From positions 186,001-250,000 of the forward strand of contig NZ_VZZZ01000006.1 in NCBI RefSeq assembly GCF_009193265.1: a DNA stretch of 64,000 nt, read 5' to 3'. Below the pieces are notes generated by a model. That model saw only the letters and a program-made list of their open reading frames with translations, was not told the DNA's origin and ran no database searches. Made by a program: the position numbers and the translations under genes. The stretch is from Marinobacter changyiensis (GTDB lineage: Bacteria > Pseudomonadota > Gammaproteobacteria > Pseudomonadales > Oleiphilaceae). Positions 54,117 to 63,442 of the stretch are shown here, piece after piece (position 1 is the first letter of the stretch; every line of letters starts with the position of its first letter).

Positions 54117-56321
54117 ATGAACTCTCGAATCACGATCAACGGATTGAAGGTTGCGCGACCGCTCTACGAACTGGTCGCCAACGAGGCTGCCCCGGGAACA
54201 GGCATTGAACCGGACGAATTCTGGGCGGCGTTTGAGGCCCTGGTGACGGATCTGGCCCCAAAAAACCGGGCCCTGCTGGCAAAGCGTGACGACCTCCAAA
54301 TCCAACTGGACCAATGGCATGACGCCCATAAAGGCGAAACCATTGCATTGGAGCAGTATAAAAGCTTTCTCCTGGATATCGGCTACCTGGTACCCGAAGG
54401 TCAACCTTTCACAATCTCGACCACCGGCGTCGACGATGAGATTGCCCACATTGCGGGTCCGCAGCTGGTGGTACCGGTCAGCAACGCCAGGTTCGCCCTG
54501 AACGCCGCCAACGCCCGCTGGGGCAGCCTTTATGATGCGCTCTACGGCAGCGATGTGATTCCCGGGACGGACGGGGCTGGAAAAACCGCAGACTACAATC
54601 CTGTCCGGGGTGAAAAGGTTATCCATTGGGCTGCGGACTTCCTCGACCAGACAATTCCGCTTGTGTCGGACCTGCACCGTAATGTGGTGGAGTATCGGCT
54701 GGAGTCCGTCCACGGGACGACGGTTCTTGAGGTGACCCTGGCCAGCGGTGATACCTCTGCCCTCAAGTATCCGGAACAGTTCGTTGGCTTTCGGCGTGAG
54801 CCGGACGAGCTTACGATCCTGCTGTGCAACCATGGCCTGCACGTGGAACTGGTGATTGACCGTGAACATCCCATTGGCGCGATGACCGCGTCCGGCGTTC
54901 GGGACGTCATGCTCGAATCAGCGGTCAGTACCATCATGGACTGTGAGGATTCCGTGGCGGCGGTCGATGCCGAGGACAAGACCCGCGTTTACCGCCACTG
55001 GCTGGGGTTAATGAAAGGCACCCTGTGCGACACCTTCCTCAAACATGGGAGGGAAGTGACCCGGCAACTCAACGCGGACCGCCACTATGAAACCCCCGCC
55101 GGCTGCACCCTGACGCTGCCCGGTCGAAGCCTGTTGTTGTTGCGCAATGTCGGCCACCTGATGACCACCGATGCGGTGCTGGACAATCATGACCAACCGG
55201 TTCCCGAAGGCCTGCTGGACGCCATGGTCACAGTGCTCTGCGCCCTGCACGACCTGAACGGACAGGGCGCCTGTCGCAACAGTCGGGCCGGCAGCATCTA
55301 CATTGTCAAACCCAAAATGCACGGGCCGGACGAAGCTGCCTTCACCAACGAGGTGTTTATCCGGGTGGAAAAAACCCTTGGCCTGGTCCCCAATACCGTA
55401 AAAGTGGGTGTAATGGACGAGGAGCGGCGCACTTCTGCCAATCTCAAAGAATGCATTCGTGCGGTGCAGGCGCGACTGGCTTTCATCAACACCGGTTTCC
55501 TGGACCGGACCGGCGATGAAATCCACACCTGCATGACGGGCGGGCCGGTTATGCCGAAAGACGACATCAAGGCGCAACCGTGGATCAAAGCTTATGAAGA
55601 CCGCAACGTCGATATCGGCCTGGAATGCGGGCTGAGCGGAGTGGCCCAGATCGGCAAGGGCATGTGGCCGATGCCGGACGAGATGCGTAAAATGCTGGAC
55701 ACCAAGCGCGCTCATCCTGACGCCGGTGCAAGCTGTGCCTGGGTGCCATCGCCAACTGCTGCAACCCTGCACGCAATTCACTATCATCAGGTGGATGTTC
55801 GCGCACGCCAGCAAGCACTGAAACATCGTCCGCGAGCCAGCCTCGATGAGCTGCTGACGCCGCCGTTGCTTGGCGCCGTCCGGCTGCCACCTGAGCGCAT
55901 TCAGACGGAAATCGACAATGCCGTTCAGGGTATCCTCGGTTATGTGGTGCGCTGGGTGGATCAGGGCATTGGCTGCTCCAAGGTGCCGGACATCAACAAT
56001 GTCGGCCTGATGGAAGACCGCGCGACGTTGCGAATCTCCAGTCAGTTGCTGGCGAACTGGCTTTACCACGGCATATGTACTGACGACCAGGTACTCGATA
56101 CCCTGGAATTCATGGCTGTCGTTGTCGACAGCCAGAACGCGACAGACCCGGCCTATCGCAAAATGGCCCGGGAATTTGACAAGAGTCTGGCCTTCAAAGC
56201 CGCCCATGACCTGATTTTCAAAGGCTGTGAACAGCCGAATGGTTACACCGAACCGCTGCTTCATGATTATCGCCGGCAAGTCAAGGCACTGGCCGACGCG
56301 CAAGGACACCAGAGCCATTAA
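54117..56321 (+). CDS. glcB: Malate synthase G
   Basis: This 734-residue enzyme condenses glyoxylate with acetyl-CoA to malate. The catalytic arginine is in [13 protein letters not shown], the metal site is in [12 protein letters not shown] and [13 protein letters not shown], and the C-terminal [15 protein letters not shown] segment holds the conserved cysteine. Length matches malate synthase G (about 720-740 residues) and not the A form. It follows the TRAP genes in the operon and uses the glyoxylate made by GlcDEF. Placing glcB before glcD differs from the E. coli order. Confidence 0.95.
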   Translation: MNSRITINGLKVARPLYELVANEAAPGTGIEPDEFWAAFEALVTDLAPKNRALLAKRDDLQIQLDQWHDAHKGETIALEQYKSFLLDIGYLVPEGQPFTISTTGVDDEIAHIAGPQLVVPVSNARFALNAANARWGSLYDALYGSDVIPGTDGAGKTADYNPVRGEKVIHWAADFLDQTIPLVSDLHRNVVEYRLESVHGTTVLEVTLASGDTSALKYPEQFVGFRREPDELTILLCNHGLHVELVIDREHPIGAMTASGVRDVMLESAVSTIMDCEDSVAAVDAEDKTRVYRHWLGLMKGTLCDTFLKHGREVTRQLNADRHYETPAGCTLTLPGRSLLLLRNVGHLMTTDAVLDNHDQPVPEGLLDAMVTVLCALHDLNGQGACRNSRAGSIYIVKPKMHGPDEAAFTNEVFIRVEKTLGLVPNTVKVGVMDEERRTSANLKECIRAVQARLAFINTGFLDRTGDEIHTCMTGGPVMPKDDIKAQPWIKAYEDRNVDIGLECGLSGVAQIGKGMWPMPDEMRKMLDTKRAHPDAGASCAWVPSPTAATLHAIHYHQVDVRARQQALKHRPRASLDELLTPPLLGAVRLPPERIQTEIDNAVQGILGYVVRWVDQGIGCSKVPDINNVGLMEDRATLRISSQLLANWLYHGICTDDQVLDTLEFMAVVVDSQNATDPAYRKMAREFDKSLAFKAAHDLIFKGCEQPNGYTEPLLHDYRRQVKALADAQGHQSH

Positions 56322-56354
56322 CGGCTAACTTACCCATTTAACGGAGCACTCATC

Positions 56355-56780
56355 ATGATGACACTGAAACGACTGGACCAGGAAGACGCCCGCCTGTTGA
56401 TCGAAGGCGCCGCCGCCAAGGCCCGGGAAATCGGCATCCCGATGTGTATCGCCATCACCGACGAGTCCGGCAACCTGATTGCCTTCGAGCGCATGGACGG
56501 TGGCAAGATCACCAGCATTACCGTCGCCCAGGACAAAGCCTACACTGCAGCAGCAGCTCGCAAGGCCACCCACGAGTACAACGCAGCCTGTGTACCCGGC
56601 AACCTGGTATTTGGCATCCACACCTCCCAGGGGGGCCGGTTATGCGTGGTCGGTGGCGGCCTGCCTGTCGTAATTGATGGTGAGGTGGTCGGCGGCATCG
56701 GCCTCAGCTCCGGCACACCGCAACAGGATATGGATTGCGCCCAGGCCGGCATTGATTACCTCAATCTTGATCGTGCCTAG
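56355..56780 (+). CDS. glcG: GlcG/HbpS-family protein
   Basis: The 141-residue protein of the GlcG/HbpS fold carries SGNLIAFERMDGGKITSI and the PVVIDGEVVGGIGLSSGT segment. It is commonly encoded within glycolate operons, but its biochemical role is unclear; relatives bind heme or cobalamin. It lies between glcB and glcD with short gaps. Confidence 0.9.
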   Translation: MMTLKRLDQEDARLLIEGAAAKAREIGIPMCIAITDESGNLIAFERMDGGKITSITVAQDKAYTAAAARKATHEYNAACVPGNLVFGIHTSQGGRLCVVGGGLPVVIDGEVVGGIGLSSGTPQQDMDCAQAGIDYLNLDRA

Positions 56781-56826
56781 GAGCTTCCAATAAATAGAAC
56801 TGCCCCGTAAGGGCCGGAGTCGCGCT

Positions 56827-58305
56827 ATGAACACTGACAGCAAACCGGTAAACACCGCCGTGAGCAAGGCCGAACTGGCGGCCATGTTCCGGGCGTTTAT
56901 TGATCCCCAGTTCGTCATTACCGACGAAGAGACACTCAAGCCCTACGAGTGCGATGGCCTGTCGATGTACTGCGTCATGCCTCTGCTGGTGGTGCTGCCG
57001 GAAACCGTCGATCAGGTACAACAGGTCATGCGCCTTTGTCATCGCTACCGGATTCCGGTGGTTGCCCGCGGGGCAGGCACCGGCCTGAGTGCCGGGGCAA
57101 TGCCGGATGCCGGTGGTGTGGTGCTGTCGCTAGCCAAGTTCAACCGCATTCTGGATATTGATCCGGTGGCGCGCTCGGCTCGCCTGCAATCCGGCGTGCG
57201 CAATCTGGCTATCAGCGAGGCCGCTGCGGACTATGGCCTCTACTATGGCCCGGACCCCTCTTCCCAGATCGCCTGCACCATCGGTGGCAATGTGGGAGAA
57301 AATTCCGGCGGTGTACATTGCCTCAAATACGGACTCACCACTCACAACATCCTCAGTGTCGAGATGGTCACCGTCGAAGGTGAGCGAGTAGTGATCGGCA
57401 GCGACGGTCTGGACAGCTGCGGCATGGATCTGTTGGCGCTGATTACCGGGTCCGAAGGCCTGCTGGGTGTGATCACCGAAGTGCAGGTGAAGCTGCTGCC
57501 AACACCGGAAATTGCACGGGTCATCATGGCCGGGTTCGGCACCGTGGATGACGCCGGTGACGCTGTTGGCGGCATCATCGCCCAGGGTATCATTCCGGCC
57601 GGGCTGGAAATGATGGACAGCCATGCCATCAAGGCCGTAGAGGCTTTTACCGGCGCGGGCTACCCTGTAGACGCCGCTGCTCTACTGTTGTGTGAGGTGG
57701 ATGGTACCCGGGAAGAAGTGCAGGAACACATCGAAAAGGCCGAAGCCCTGTTCCGGGATTTTGGCGCCACCTCCATTCGGACTTCGAAAGACGAGGCCGA
57801 ACGGGTGCTGCTGTGGAAAGGCCGCAAGAGCGCCTTTCCTGCCATGGGCCGAATCTCTCCCGACTATTACTGCATGGACGGCACCATTCCGAGGGCACAT
57901 CTGGCGCGGGTGCTGAACGACATGCAGGACATGTCAAAACGGTTTGGCCTGAGAGTTGCCAACGTATTCCACGCCGGTGACGGCAACCTGCACCCGCTGA
58001 TCCTGTTTGATGCCAATCAGGAAGGTGAACTGGAGCGGGCCGAAGCCTTCGGTAGCGACATCCTCAAGCTCTGCGTGGAGGTGGGCGGCTGCATCACCGG
58101 CGAGCACGGTGTGGGCGTGGAGAAAATCCGCCAGATGCCCATGCAGTTTACTGACCCCGAAATTGAACAGCTCAATGCCGTCAAAAGCGCCTTCGATGCC
58201 CAGGGTACGTTGAACCCGGGCAAGGGTGTGCCCACCCTGCGCAATTGTCAGGAGTACCGAGCCATCAACGCCAAGCCACAGGCTCCGGAAGTACACCATG
58301 CCTGA
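56827..58305 (+). CDS. glcD: Glycolate dehydrogenase, FAD-linked subunit GlcD
   Basis: This 492-residue flavoprotein has the PCMH-type FAD-binding domain with VVARGAGTGLSAGAMPDAGG and IGGNVGENSGGVHCLKYGLT. The C-terminal FAD-oxidase domain has FHAGDGNLHPLILFD and GCITGEHGVGVEK. GlcD oxidises glycolate to glyoxylate in a complex with GlcE and GlcF, passing electrons to quinone. It overlaps glcE by eight bases. Confidence 0.95.
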   Translation: MNTDSKPVNTAVSKAELAAMFRAFIDPQFVITDEETLKPYECDGLSMYCVMPLLVVLPETVDQVQQVMRLCHRYRIPVVARGAGTGLSAGAMPDAGGVVLSLAKFNRILDIDPVARSARLQSGVRNLAISEAAADYGLYYGPDPSSQIACTIGGNVGENSGGVHCLKYGLTTHNILSVEMVTVEGERVVIGSDGLDSCGMDLLALITGSEGLLGVITEVQVKLLPTPEIARVIMAGFGTVDDAGDAVGGIIAQGIIPAGLEMMDSHAIKAVEAFTGAGYPVDAAALLLCEVDGTREEVQEHIEKAEALFRDFGATSIRTSKDEAERVLLWKGRKSAFPAMGRISPDYYCMDGTIPRAHLARVLNDMQDMSKRFGLRVANVFHAGDGNLHPLILFDANQEGELERAEAFGSDILKLCVEVGGCITGEHGVGVEKIRQMPMQFTDPEIEQLNAVKSAFDAQGTLNPGKGVPTLRNCQEYRAINAKPQAPEVHHA

Positions 58306-59356
58306 TATCACCGAGCACCTTCAGCAACAAATCAACGCAGCCCGCAACGACGGCCGTAAACTGGCCATCGTCGGAGGTGGCAGCAAGCAGTTCATGGGCC
58401 GCGACATCAGCGCGGAGCGACTGGATGTTGGCGGCCATAGCGGTATCGTCAACTACCAACCGGTAGAACTGGTGTTGACCGTCCGCGCCGGTACGCCGTT
58501 AAGCGAAATTGAAGCAACTCTGGCCGAGAAGAACCAGATGCTGTCGTTCGAGCCGCCCCGCTTCGGTGACAGCTCCACGATCGGCGGCACCCTGGCCTGC
58601 AACCAGTCCGGCCCTGGCCGGCCCTGGTGGAACTCGGTTCGGGACCAGGTGCTGGGCGTCAACCTGATCAACGGTAAGGGCGAGAAACTGCGCTTTGGCG
58701 GCCAGGTTATGAAAAACGTCGCAGGTTACGACGTTTCCCGCACCCAGGCTGGTGCCATGGGCACGCTCGGAGTACTGGCAGAAATCAGCCTCAAGGTTCT
58801 CCCCCGGCCTGACATGACCAAGACCCTGGCACGGGAAATGGACCACGCCGAAGCCATCCGGTTCATGAACGCCCGTGCCGCCGAGCCCAAGCCTTTGTCG
58901 GGCGCCTGCTGGCTTGATGGCACCCTGTATCTGCGCCTCTCCGGCGCACGGTCTGCCGTCGAAGCCACCGCCAGGCACTGGGACATCCCGATAATGCCGG
59001 ACGGCGAAACGTTCTGGCAACAACTGCGTGACCAGCAGCTGGAGTTCTTTGCTGGTGAGCAGCCATTGTGGCGTTTCTCCATCAACTCCACGGCGCCAAC
59101 ACCAGCCCTGAAAGGCCATTGGTTACTGGATTGGGCCGGGTCCCAACGCTGGTATCGCGGCGAAGGTCAGATGGCGGACATGGAAGACCATGCCGAAAAG
59201 GCGGGCGGACAGGTCAGCCTCTATCGGGGCGGAGACCGGACCGGCGAAGTGATGCATCGCCAGCAGCCCGCGTTGCAGGCTATCCAGAAACGACTGAAAC
59301 ATTCATTTGATCCAGACGCCCTGTTTAACCCCGGGCGACTCTATAGCTGGCTGTAA
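58298..59356 (+). CDS. glcE: Glycolate dehydrogenase, FAD-binding subunit GlcE
   Basis: This 352-residue protein has the PCMH FAD-binding fold. It shows RKLAIVGGGSKQFMGRD at the N-terminus and IGGTLACNQSGPGRPWW near residue 100. The start at 58298 overlaps the end of glcD and gives the usual N-terminus. It forms the three-subunit complex with GlcD and GlcF. Confidence 0.94.
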   Translation: MPDITEHLQQQINAARNDGRKLAIVGGGSKQFMGRDISAERLDVGGHSGIVNYQPVELVLTVRAGTPLSEIEATLAEKNQMLSFEPPRFGDSSTIGGTLACNQSGPGRPWWNSVRDQVLGVNLINGKGEKLRFGGQVMKNVAGYDVSRTQAGAMGTLGVLAEISLKVLPRPDMTKTLAREMDHAEAIRFMNARAAEPKPLSGACWLDGTLYLRLSGARSAVEATARHWDIPIMPDGETFWQQLRDQQLEFFAGEQPLWRFSINSTAPTPALKGHWLLDWAGSQRWYRGEGQMADMEDHAEKAGGQVSLYRGGDRTGEVMHRQQPALQAIQKRLKHSFDPDALFNPGRLYSWL

Positions 59357-59371
59357 CCTAACGGGTGCTCC

Positions 59372-60580
59372 ATGAAAACCAATCTTGTTGCCGAATTCCA
59401 GAACACTGCGGAAGGCCGCGAAGCCGAAGAAATACTGCGGGCATGCGTGCACTGCGGTTTTTGTACCGCCACCTGCCCGACTTATCAGGAACTCAATGAC
59501 GAGCGCGACGGCCCGAGGGGTCGTATCTATCTGATCAAGGAAATGCTTGAAGGCGCAGAAGTGACCAGCAAGACCCGGGATCACCTGGACCGCTGCCTGA
59601 CCTGCCGCGCCTGTGAAACCACCTGCCCCTCCGGAGTGGAATACGGCCGCCTGGTGGACATCGGCCGTGGCGTGATTGACCAGAAGCTGGAGCGTCCCCG
59701 CCAGGAGCGCCTGCTGCGTCTGGCGCTGCGTAAAATTCTGCCCTATAGCGAACGTTTCGGGCCCTTGCTGTATCTGGGACAATTCTTCAGACCGCTACTG
59801 CCCGCAGGATTGAAGACCAAGGTGCCACCCCGGCGCAAAGCCTCACCCTGGCCCTCAACCAGCCATTCGAGGGTGATGATGGCGCTTGCCGGTTGTGCCC
59901 AGTCCTCCGCCGCACCCACCACCAACGCCGCTACTGCCCGGGTGCTGGACAAGCTCGGAATCACCCTGGTGGAAGCACCAGAAGCGGGTTGCTGCGGGGC
60001 AGTGAGCTATCACCTGTCCGCCCATGAGGAAGGCCTCAACTTCATGCGCCGTAACATCGACGCCTGGTGGCCGGCCATCGAAGCAGGCGCCGAAGCCATC
60101 GTGATGACCGCCTCCGGATGCGGCGCCATGGTGCAGGACTACGGCCATCTGCTGCGCCACGACCCGGTTTATGCCAACAAGGCGCAACGGGTCAGTGAAT
60201 TAATGAAAGACATCAGCGAGGTGCTGCTGGCCGAGGACCTGTCCAGACTCAACCTGCAGACAACTCCGGAGAAAGTCGCGTTCCACTGTCCCTGCACCTT
60301 GCAGCATGCGATGCAGAAAGACGGTCTGGTGGAGCAAGTACTGGCCAGGGCCGGCGTGAACCTCACCAAAACCAAGGACAAACACCTTTGTTGCGGCTCC
60401 GCTGGCACCTACTCCATCATGCAACCGGAGATGAGCCAGCGGCTGCTGAAAAACAAGCTCGAAGCGCTCACCATTGAACAACCCGACCGTATCGTCACCG
60501 CCAACATCGGTTGCCAGCTACACCTGGAAACCAAGGCTCAGGTGCCGGTACAGCATTGGGTGGAACTGCTGGATCGGTAG
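59372..60580 (+). CDS. glcF: Glycolate dehydrogenase, iron-sulfur subunit GlcF
   Basis: The 402-residue protein has two 4Fe-4S motifs, CVHCGFCTATCPTY and CLTCRACETTCPSGVE, and two CCG domains marked by EAGCCGAVSYH and LCCGSAGTYSI. It transfers electrons from GlcDE to the membrane quinone pool. It is the last gene of the operon and converges with the AhpD-like gene; a weak 7-bp hairpin lies at 60591-60615. Confidence 0.95.
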   Translation: MKTNLVAEFQNTAEGREAEEILRACVHCGFCTATCPTYQELNDERDGPRGRIYLIKEMLEGAEVTSKTRDHLDRCLTCRACETTCPSGVEYGRLVDIGRGVIDQKLERPRQERLLRLALRKILPYSERFGPLLYLGQFFRPLLPAGLKTKVPPRRKASPWPSTSHSRVMMALAGCAQSSAAPTTNAATARVLDKLGITLVEAPEAGCCGAVSYHLSAHEEGLNFMRRNIDAWWPAIEAGAEAIVMTASGCGAMVQDYGHLLRHDPVYANKAQRVSELMKDISEVLLAEDLSRLNLQTTPEKVAFHCPCTLQHAMQKDGLVEQVLARAGVNLTKTKDKHLCCGSAGTYSIMQPEMSQRLLKNKLEALTIEQPDRIVTANIGCQLHLETKAQVPVQHWVELLDR

Positions 60581-60636
60581 TATATTCAGGCCAGGTACCA
60601 CCGGGGGTTACCTGGTCCCCTCACCGCAGGCCGATC

Positions 60637-61191
60637 TTACTTGGCCTTCTTCCATTCAAACTTCTTGAATGGCTCATCCACTGGCGTTTCAGCAATGTGG
60701 TTGATGTAATTGCTCATCACCTTCTGGGACAACACCAACATCACTTCCAATACCTGACGTTGTGTATAGCCGGCATCAATGAAAGCTTTTATTTCGTCAG
60801 AGCTGACTTCTCCGCGCTTGCGAACAACCGCGAGAGTGAACGTTCGCAAGGCCTCGAGCTTATCGTTCGCCAGCGGCGTTTCATCTCTGAGCGCATTTAT
60901 GATGTCGTCTGAGACTTCCATCATTTTGGCGATACCCGTGTGCGCAGGAACGCAGTAGTGGCATTCGTGCTCCACGTTTATCGACTGCCACACCACCGTG
61001 GTCTCATCGTTATCAAAACTGCTGGCCAGTACCAGTTCGTGCAATTTCTTGTAGCCTTCCAACACTTGCGGAGATTCCGCCATAACCGCGTGCAAGCCCG
61101 GAATCATGCCGAAAGCCTGGACCGAACCGTCAAGAAGCGGCTTGGATTGCTCTGGAGCGGACTGTTTGTCATGCAGCGTAAATTTGACCAT
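60637..61191 (-). CDS. AhpD/carboxymuconolactone decarboxylase-like protein
   Basis: This 184-residue protein matches the CMD/AhpD fold. The segment HECHYCVPAHTGIAKM supplies the CxxC-like redox or acid-base motif (CHYCVPAH). AhpD-like proteins act as peroxidase-associated reductases. AGGAGG lies eight bases before the ATG. It diverges from the TetR gene, with two palindromic TGATCA-containing sites between them, so it is almost certainly the regulated target. Confidence 0.9.
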   Translation of the reverse strand: MVKFTLHDKQSAPEQSKPLLDGSVQAFGMIPGLHAVMAESPQVLEGYKKLHELVLASSFDNDETTVVWQSINVEHECHYCVPAHTGIAKMMEVSDDIINALRDETPLANDKLEALRTFTLAVVRKRGEVSSDEIKAFIDAGYTQRQVLEVMLVLSQKVMSNYINHIAETPVDEPFKKFEWKKAK

Positions 61192-61219
61192 TGATGAATC
61201 CTCCTGATAAGAAATATTT

Positions 61220-61271
61220 TTGATTGATCACTCAACAACTCCAGCGTATCTATTTTTGAGTGATCATTCAA
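61220..61271. promoter_or_regulatory. Two TetR-type palindromic operators
   Basis: TTGATTGATCACTCAA (61220-61235) and TTGAGTGATCATTCAA (61256-61271) both fit TTGANTGATCANTCAA, with centres 36 bases apart. They lie between the leftward AhpD-like gene and the rightward TetR gene and so can control both. Confidence 0.75.
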
Positions 61272-61366
61272 TATATAATTACAGCGTATGAGGATCCTTT
61301 AATGATTGTGCCGTGCCGAAAAGCCGCCGAGCCAGACTGCACAGCCACGATGAGAAGTTGAAGACT

Positions 61367-61966
61367 ATGGCAAGAATTGCGCTCTATGACAGACAAACTG
61401 CACTGGACAAAGCCGTTGTGCTGTTCTGGCAGAGGGGGTATTACAACGCCTCCATCAAACAAATCGAGCATGCTCTCGACATGCGCCCGGGAAGCATCTA
61501 TGCGGCGTTTGGTAGCAAAGACGGTTTGTTTCTGGAAGCACTGGCCTGCTATGCCAAAGAGTCCAGTGACCAACTTTCCAGTCACCTGGCAAAATACTCC
61601 TCCATTATTGATGGTCTGCAGGATTACCTGAGAGAAATCGCACTGGCCTGTCAGCCCGGCGGTCCAATACCGTCACGTGCGTGCATGGTGGTAAAGACCC
61701 TGCTGGAAACCAGCAACACCCATCTGCCGATTAACCAGGAGGTGAATCGGGTACTTGATGCCATCGAGCATCGGCTCGGAGAGGTGTTGGAGCAGGCCAA
61801 AAGCAATGGCGAGCTGAAACCGGACGTGGACTGCAAACGTCTTGCCCGCCTCCTCCAGGCGCAAATCATTGGTTTACGCTCCTTCGCACAGCGGGAGACC
61901 TGTGCGCCCAACGTGGTCGAGCTGGGCGAGGATATGGCTGGCATTCTGGACCATTACCGGCTTTAA
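61367..61966 (+). CDS. TetR/AcrR-family transcriptional regulator
   Basis: This 199-residue regulator has the N-terminal helix-turn-helix with IKQIEHALDMRPGSIYAAFG (residues about 31-50) and a C-terminal ligand-binding helical domain. The ATG at 61367 begins the conserved domain; the upstream frame is unsupported. It likely represses the divergent AhpD-like gene and itself from the two palindromes. The inducer could be an oxidant or electrophile, as the target is an AhpD-like protein. Confidence 0.9.
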   Translation: MARIALYDRQTALDKAVVLFWQRGYYNASIKQIEHALDMRPGSIYAAFGSKDGLFLEALACYAKESSDQLSSHLAKYSSIIDGLQDYLREIALACQPGGPIPSRACMVVKTLLETSNTHLPINQEVNRVLDAIEHRLGEVLEQAKSNGELKPDVDCKRLARLLQAQIIGLRSFAQRETCAPNVVELGEDMAGILDHYRL

Positions 61967-62016
61967 CATTGCCCTTCCCTTTGATTTGCCGGAACGGCAC
62001 ACGCCGCCTGATATTT

Positions 62017-62032
62017 TTGAATGATCGATCAG
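62017..62032. promoter_or_regulatory. Third, imperfect TetR-like site before the sigma factor gene
   Basis: TTGAATGATCGATCAG matches the palindrome consensus TTGANTGATCANTCAA at all but two positions. It lies 103 bases before the sigma factor start and 50 bases after the tetR stop. It suggests, without proof, that the TetR protein also controls the sigma operon. Confidence 0.35.
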
Positions 62033-62134
62033 TAACAGGGAACTTTTCCTCGCTCGGAACACTCTAGAGTTTTGACGGGGTTATATCCTGGGGTGTGGTC
62101 CGCTTAATCATTCACATTTTTAAGGGCGCAAGGA

Positions 62135-62755
62135 ATGAAAACTGCGGAACTTGAAGGGCACGAAGAGGCCCTGATCACTGGTCTTCAAGCTGGCAACGAA
62201 GCCGATTTTCAGCAAGCCGTTCGGCTTTACACCCCGGGCATGTTGGCAGTCGCCCGGTTCTATCTCGATCATGCCAATGCCGAGGAGGTCGTTCAGGATT
62301 GCTGGGTATCAGTAATTGGCGCCATTCAGAAATTCGAAGGGCGTTCAGGGCTTAAAACCTGGCTTCACCGTATTGTCGCCAACCGGTGCAAAAACAAGTT
62401 GCGCTCGAACAAAAAGGAAGTAGCAACGGATTTTTCTGCAACTCTGGACCCGGAGCTGGCCGACCGTTTCAATGCCTCCGGCCGTTGGGCCGTGCCACCC
62501 AAACTGCAGTTCCACGATTCCGCCGATGCGTTGATGGAAAACGACGCGCTCAGTGACTGCCTGGATAAACATCTCTCTTTCTTACCGGAAACCCAGCGTT
62601 CTGCGCTCATGCTCTATGAAGCCCACCAACATAAATCCGAAGACGTCTGTAACATTCTGGATGTCAGTACCTCTAACCTTCGTGTACTTTTACACCGTGC
62701 GAGGCAAAGGATATTTCTTATGGTGGAAACCTTCCAGGAGACTGGCGAATGCTGA
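62135..62755 (+). CDS. ECF-type RNA polymerase sigma factor
   Basis: The 206-residue sigma factor has region 2 with NAEEVVQDCWVSVIGAIQKF and region 4 with LSFLPETQRSALMLYEAHQ and VSTSNLRVLLHRARQRIF. Region 3 is missing, as in ECF sigmas. The next gene encodes its putative anti-sigma factor, with the ATG inside the last codons. The ATG follows AAGGGCGCAAGGA. The stimulus is unknown. Confidence 0.9.
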   Translation: MKTAELEGHEEALITGLQAGNEADFQQAVRLYTPGMLAVARFYLDHANAEEVVQDCWVSVIGAIQKFEGRSGLKTWLHRIVANRCKNKLRSNKKEVATDFSATLDPELADRFNASGRWAVPPKLQFHDSADALMENDALSDCLDKHLSFLPETQRSALMLYEAHQHKSEDVCNILDVSTSNLRVLLHRARQRIFLMVETFQETGEC

Positions 62756-63009
62756 TGTGCCGAGATCTGGCCGGAATTGCCAGTGACTACATTGATGGCG
62801 AGCTGGGGACAACGCAGAAGCTGTCAGTCAAAATGCACTTGATGATGTGCAAGGATTGTCGCTCGTTTATCGGTAATCTTCGCGCCAGTACCGACCTGAT
62901 GCGGGCGCACTCCTCTGGCAAACCGGACCCGGAACTGATTCGCCGCATTGATGAGCGGGTGGCGGAGGCACTACAAACGCGGGATTCCCACGACAGCAAA
63001 AATGAGTGA
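62749..63009 (+). CDS. Zinc-finger (ZAS) anti-sigma factor
   Basis: This 86-residue protein has the ZAS pattern HxxxCxxC in MHLMMCKDCRSF (residues about 27-38) and no membrane helix, so it would be a cytoplasmic redox-sensing anti-sigma factor of the RsrA/ChrR kind. It overlaps the sigma gene by seven bases. It would release the sigma factor on thiol or zinc change; this is inferred. Confidence 0.88.
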   Translation: MLMCRDLAGIASDYIDGELGTTQKLSVKMHLMMCKDCRSFIGNLRASTDLMRAHSSGKPDPELIRRIDERVAEALQTRDSHDSKNE

Positions 63010-63106
63010 GCTTTCACATTTCATTCTAAAGTGTCATTGGCCACCCACGCCGGAGACGGTTCCATAGGGATCCGATGACCCCACAATCCATACCGAGACT
63101 CTAACA

Positions 63107-63418
63107 ATGATAAAGGTCAGCGTTTTTTACCCACAGACTGCCGATAGCACGTTCGATATCGCCTATTACCGGGACGTCCATATGGCGCTGGTACGGGAAA
63201 AGCTCGGCGACGCCTGTAAGCGTACCGCCATCGACTCAGGCCTGGCCGGAGGTGCGCCGGGGGACCTGCCCACCTATATTGCCATGGGGCACCTGTATTT
63301 TGACTCGACCAGTGAGTTCGAAACGGCTTTCGGCCCCCATGCGAAAGAAATTCTGGGTGACATTCCAAATTTCACCAACATGCAGCCCACCATTCAGATC
63401 AGCGAAGTCATCGAATAG
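63107..63418 (+). CDS. EthD-family protein
   Basis: The 103-residue protein has the EthD pattern ISVFYP-like start (KVSVFYPQTADSTFDIAYY) and PTYIAMGHLYFDSTSEFETA. EthD proteins were found in ether degradation but are widespread with unclear roles. It lies 97 bases after the anti-sigma gene on the same strand and may be a target of the sigma factor. Confidence 0.88.
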   Translation: MIKVSVFYPQTADSTFDIAYYRDVHMALVREKLGDACKRTAIDSGLAGGAPGDLPTYIAMGHLYFDSTSEFETAFGPHAKEILGDIPNFTNMQPTIQISEVIE

Positions 63419-63442
63419 GCACCGCTTATTACCGGGGCGGCA

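Noticed and set aside
55008..56318. Long antisense open frame opposite glcB.
   Set aside because: It is a shadow of the malate synthase gene with no protein features of its own.
60591..60615. CCAGGTA/TACCTGG hairpin between glcF and the AhpD-like gene.
   Set aside because: Only seven base pairs and no T-run on either side, so a terminator call is not supported.
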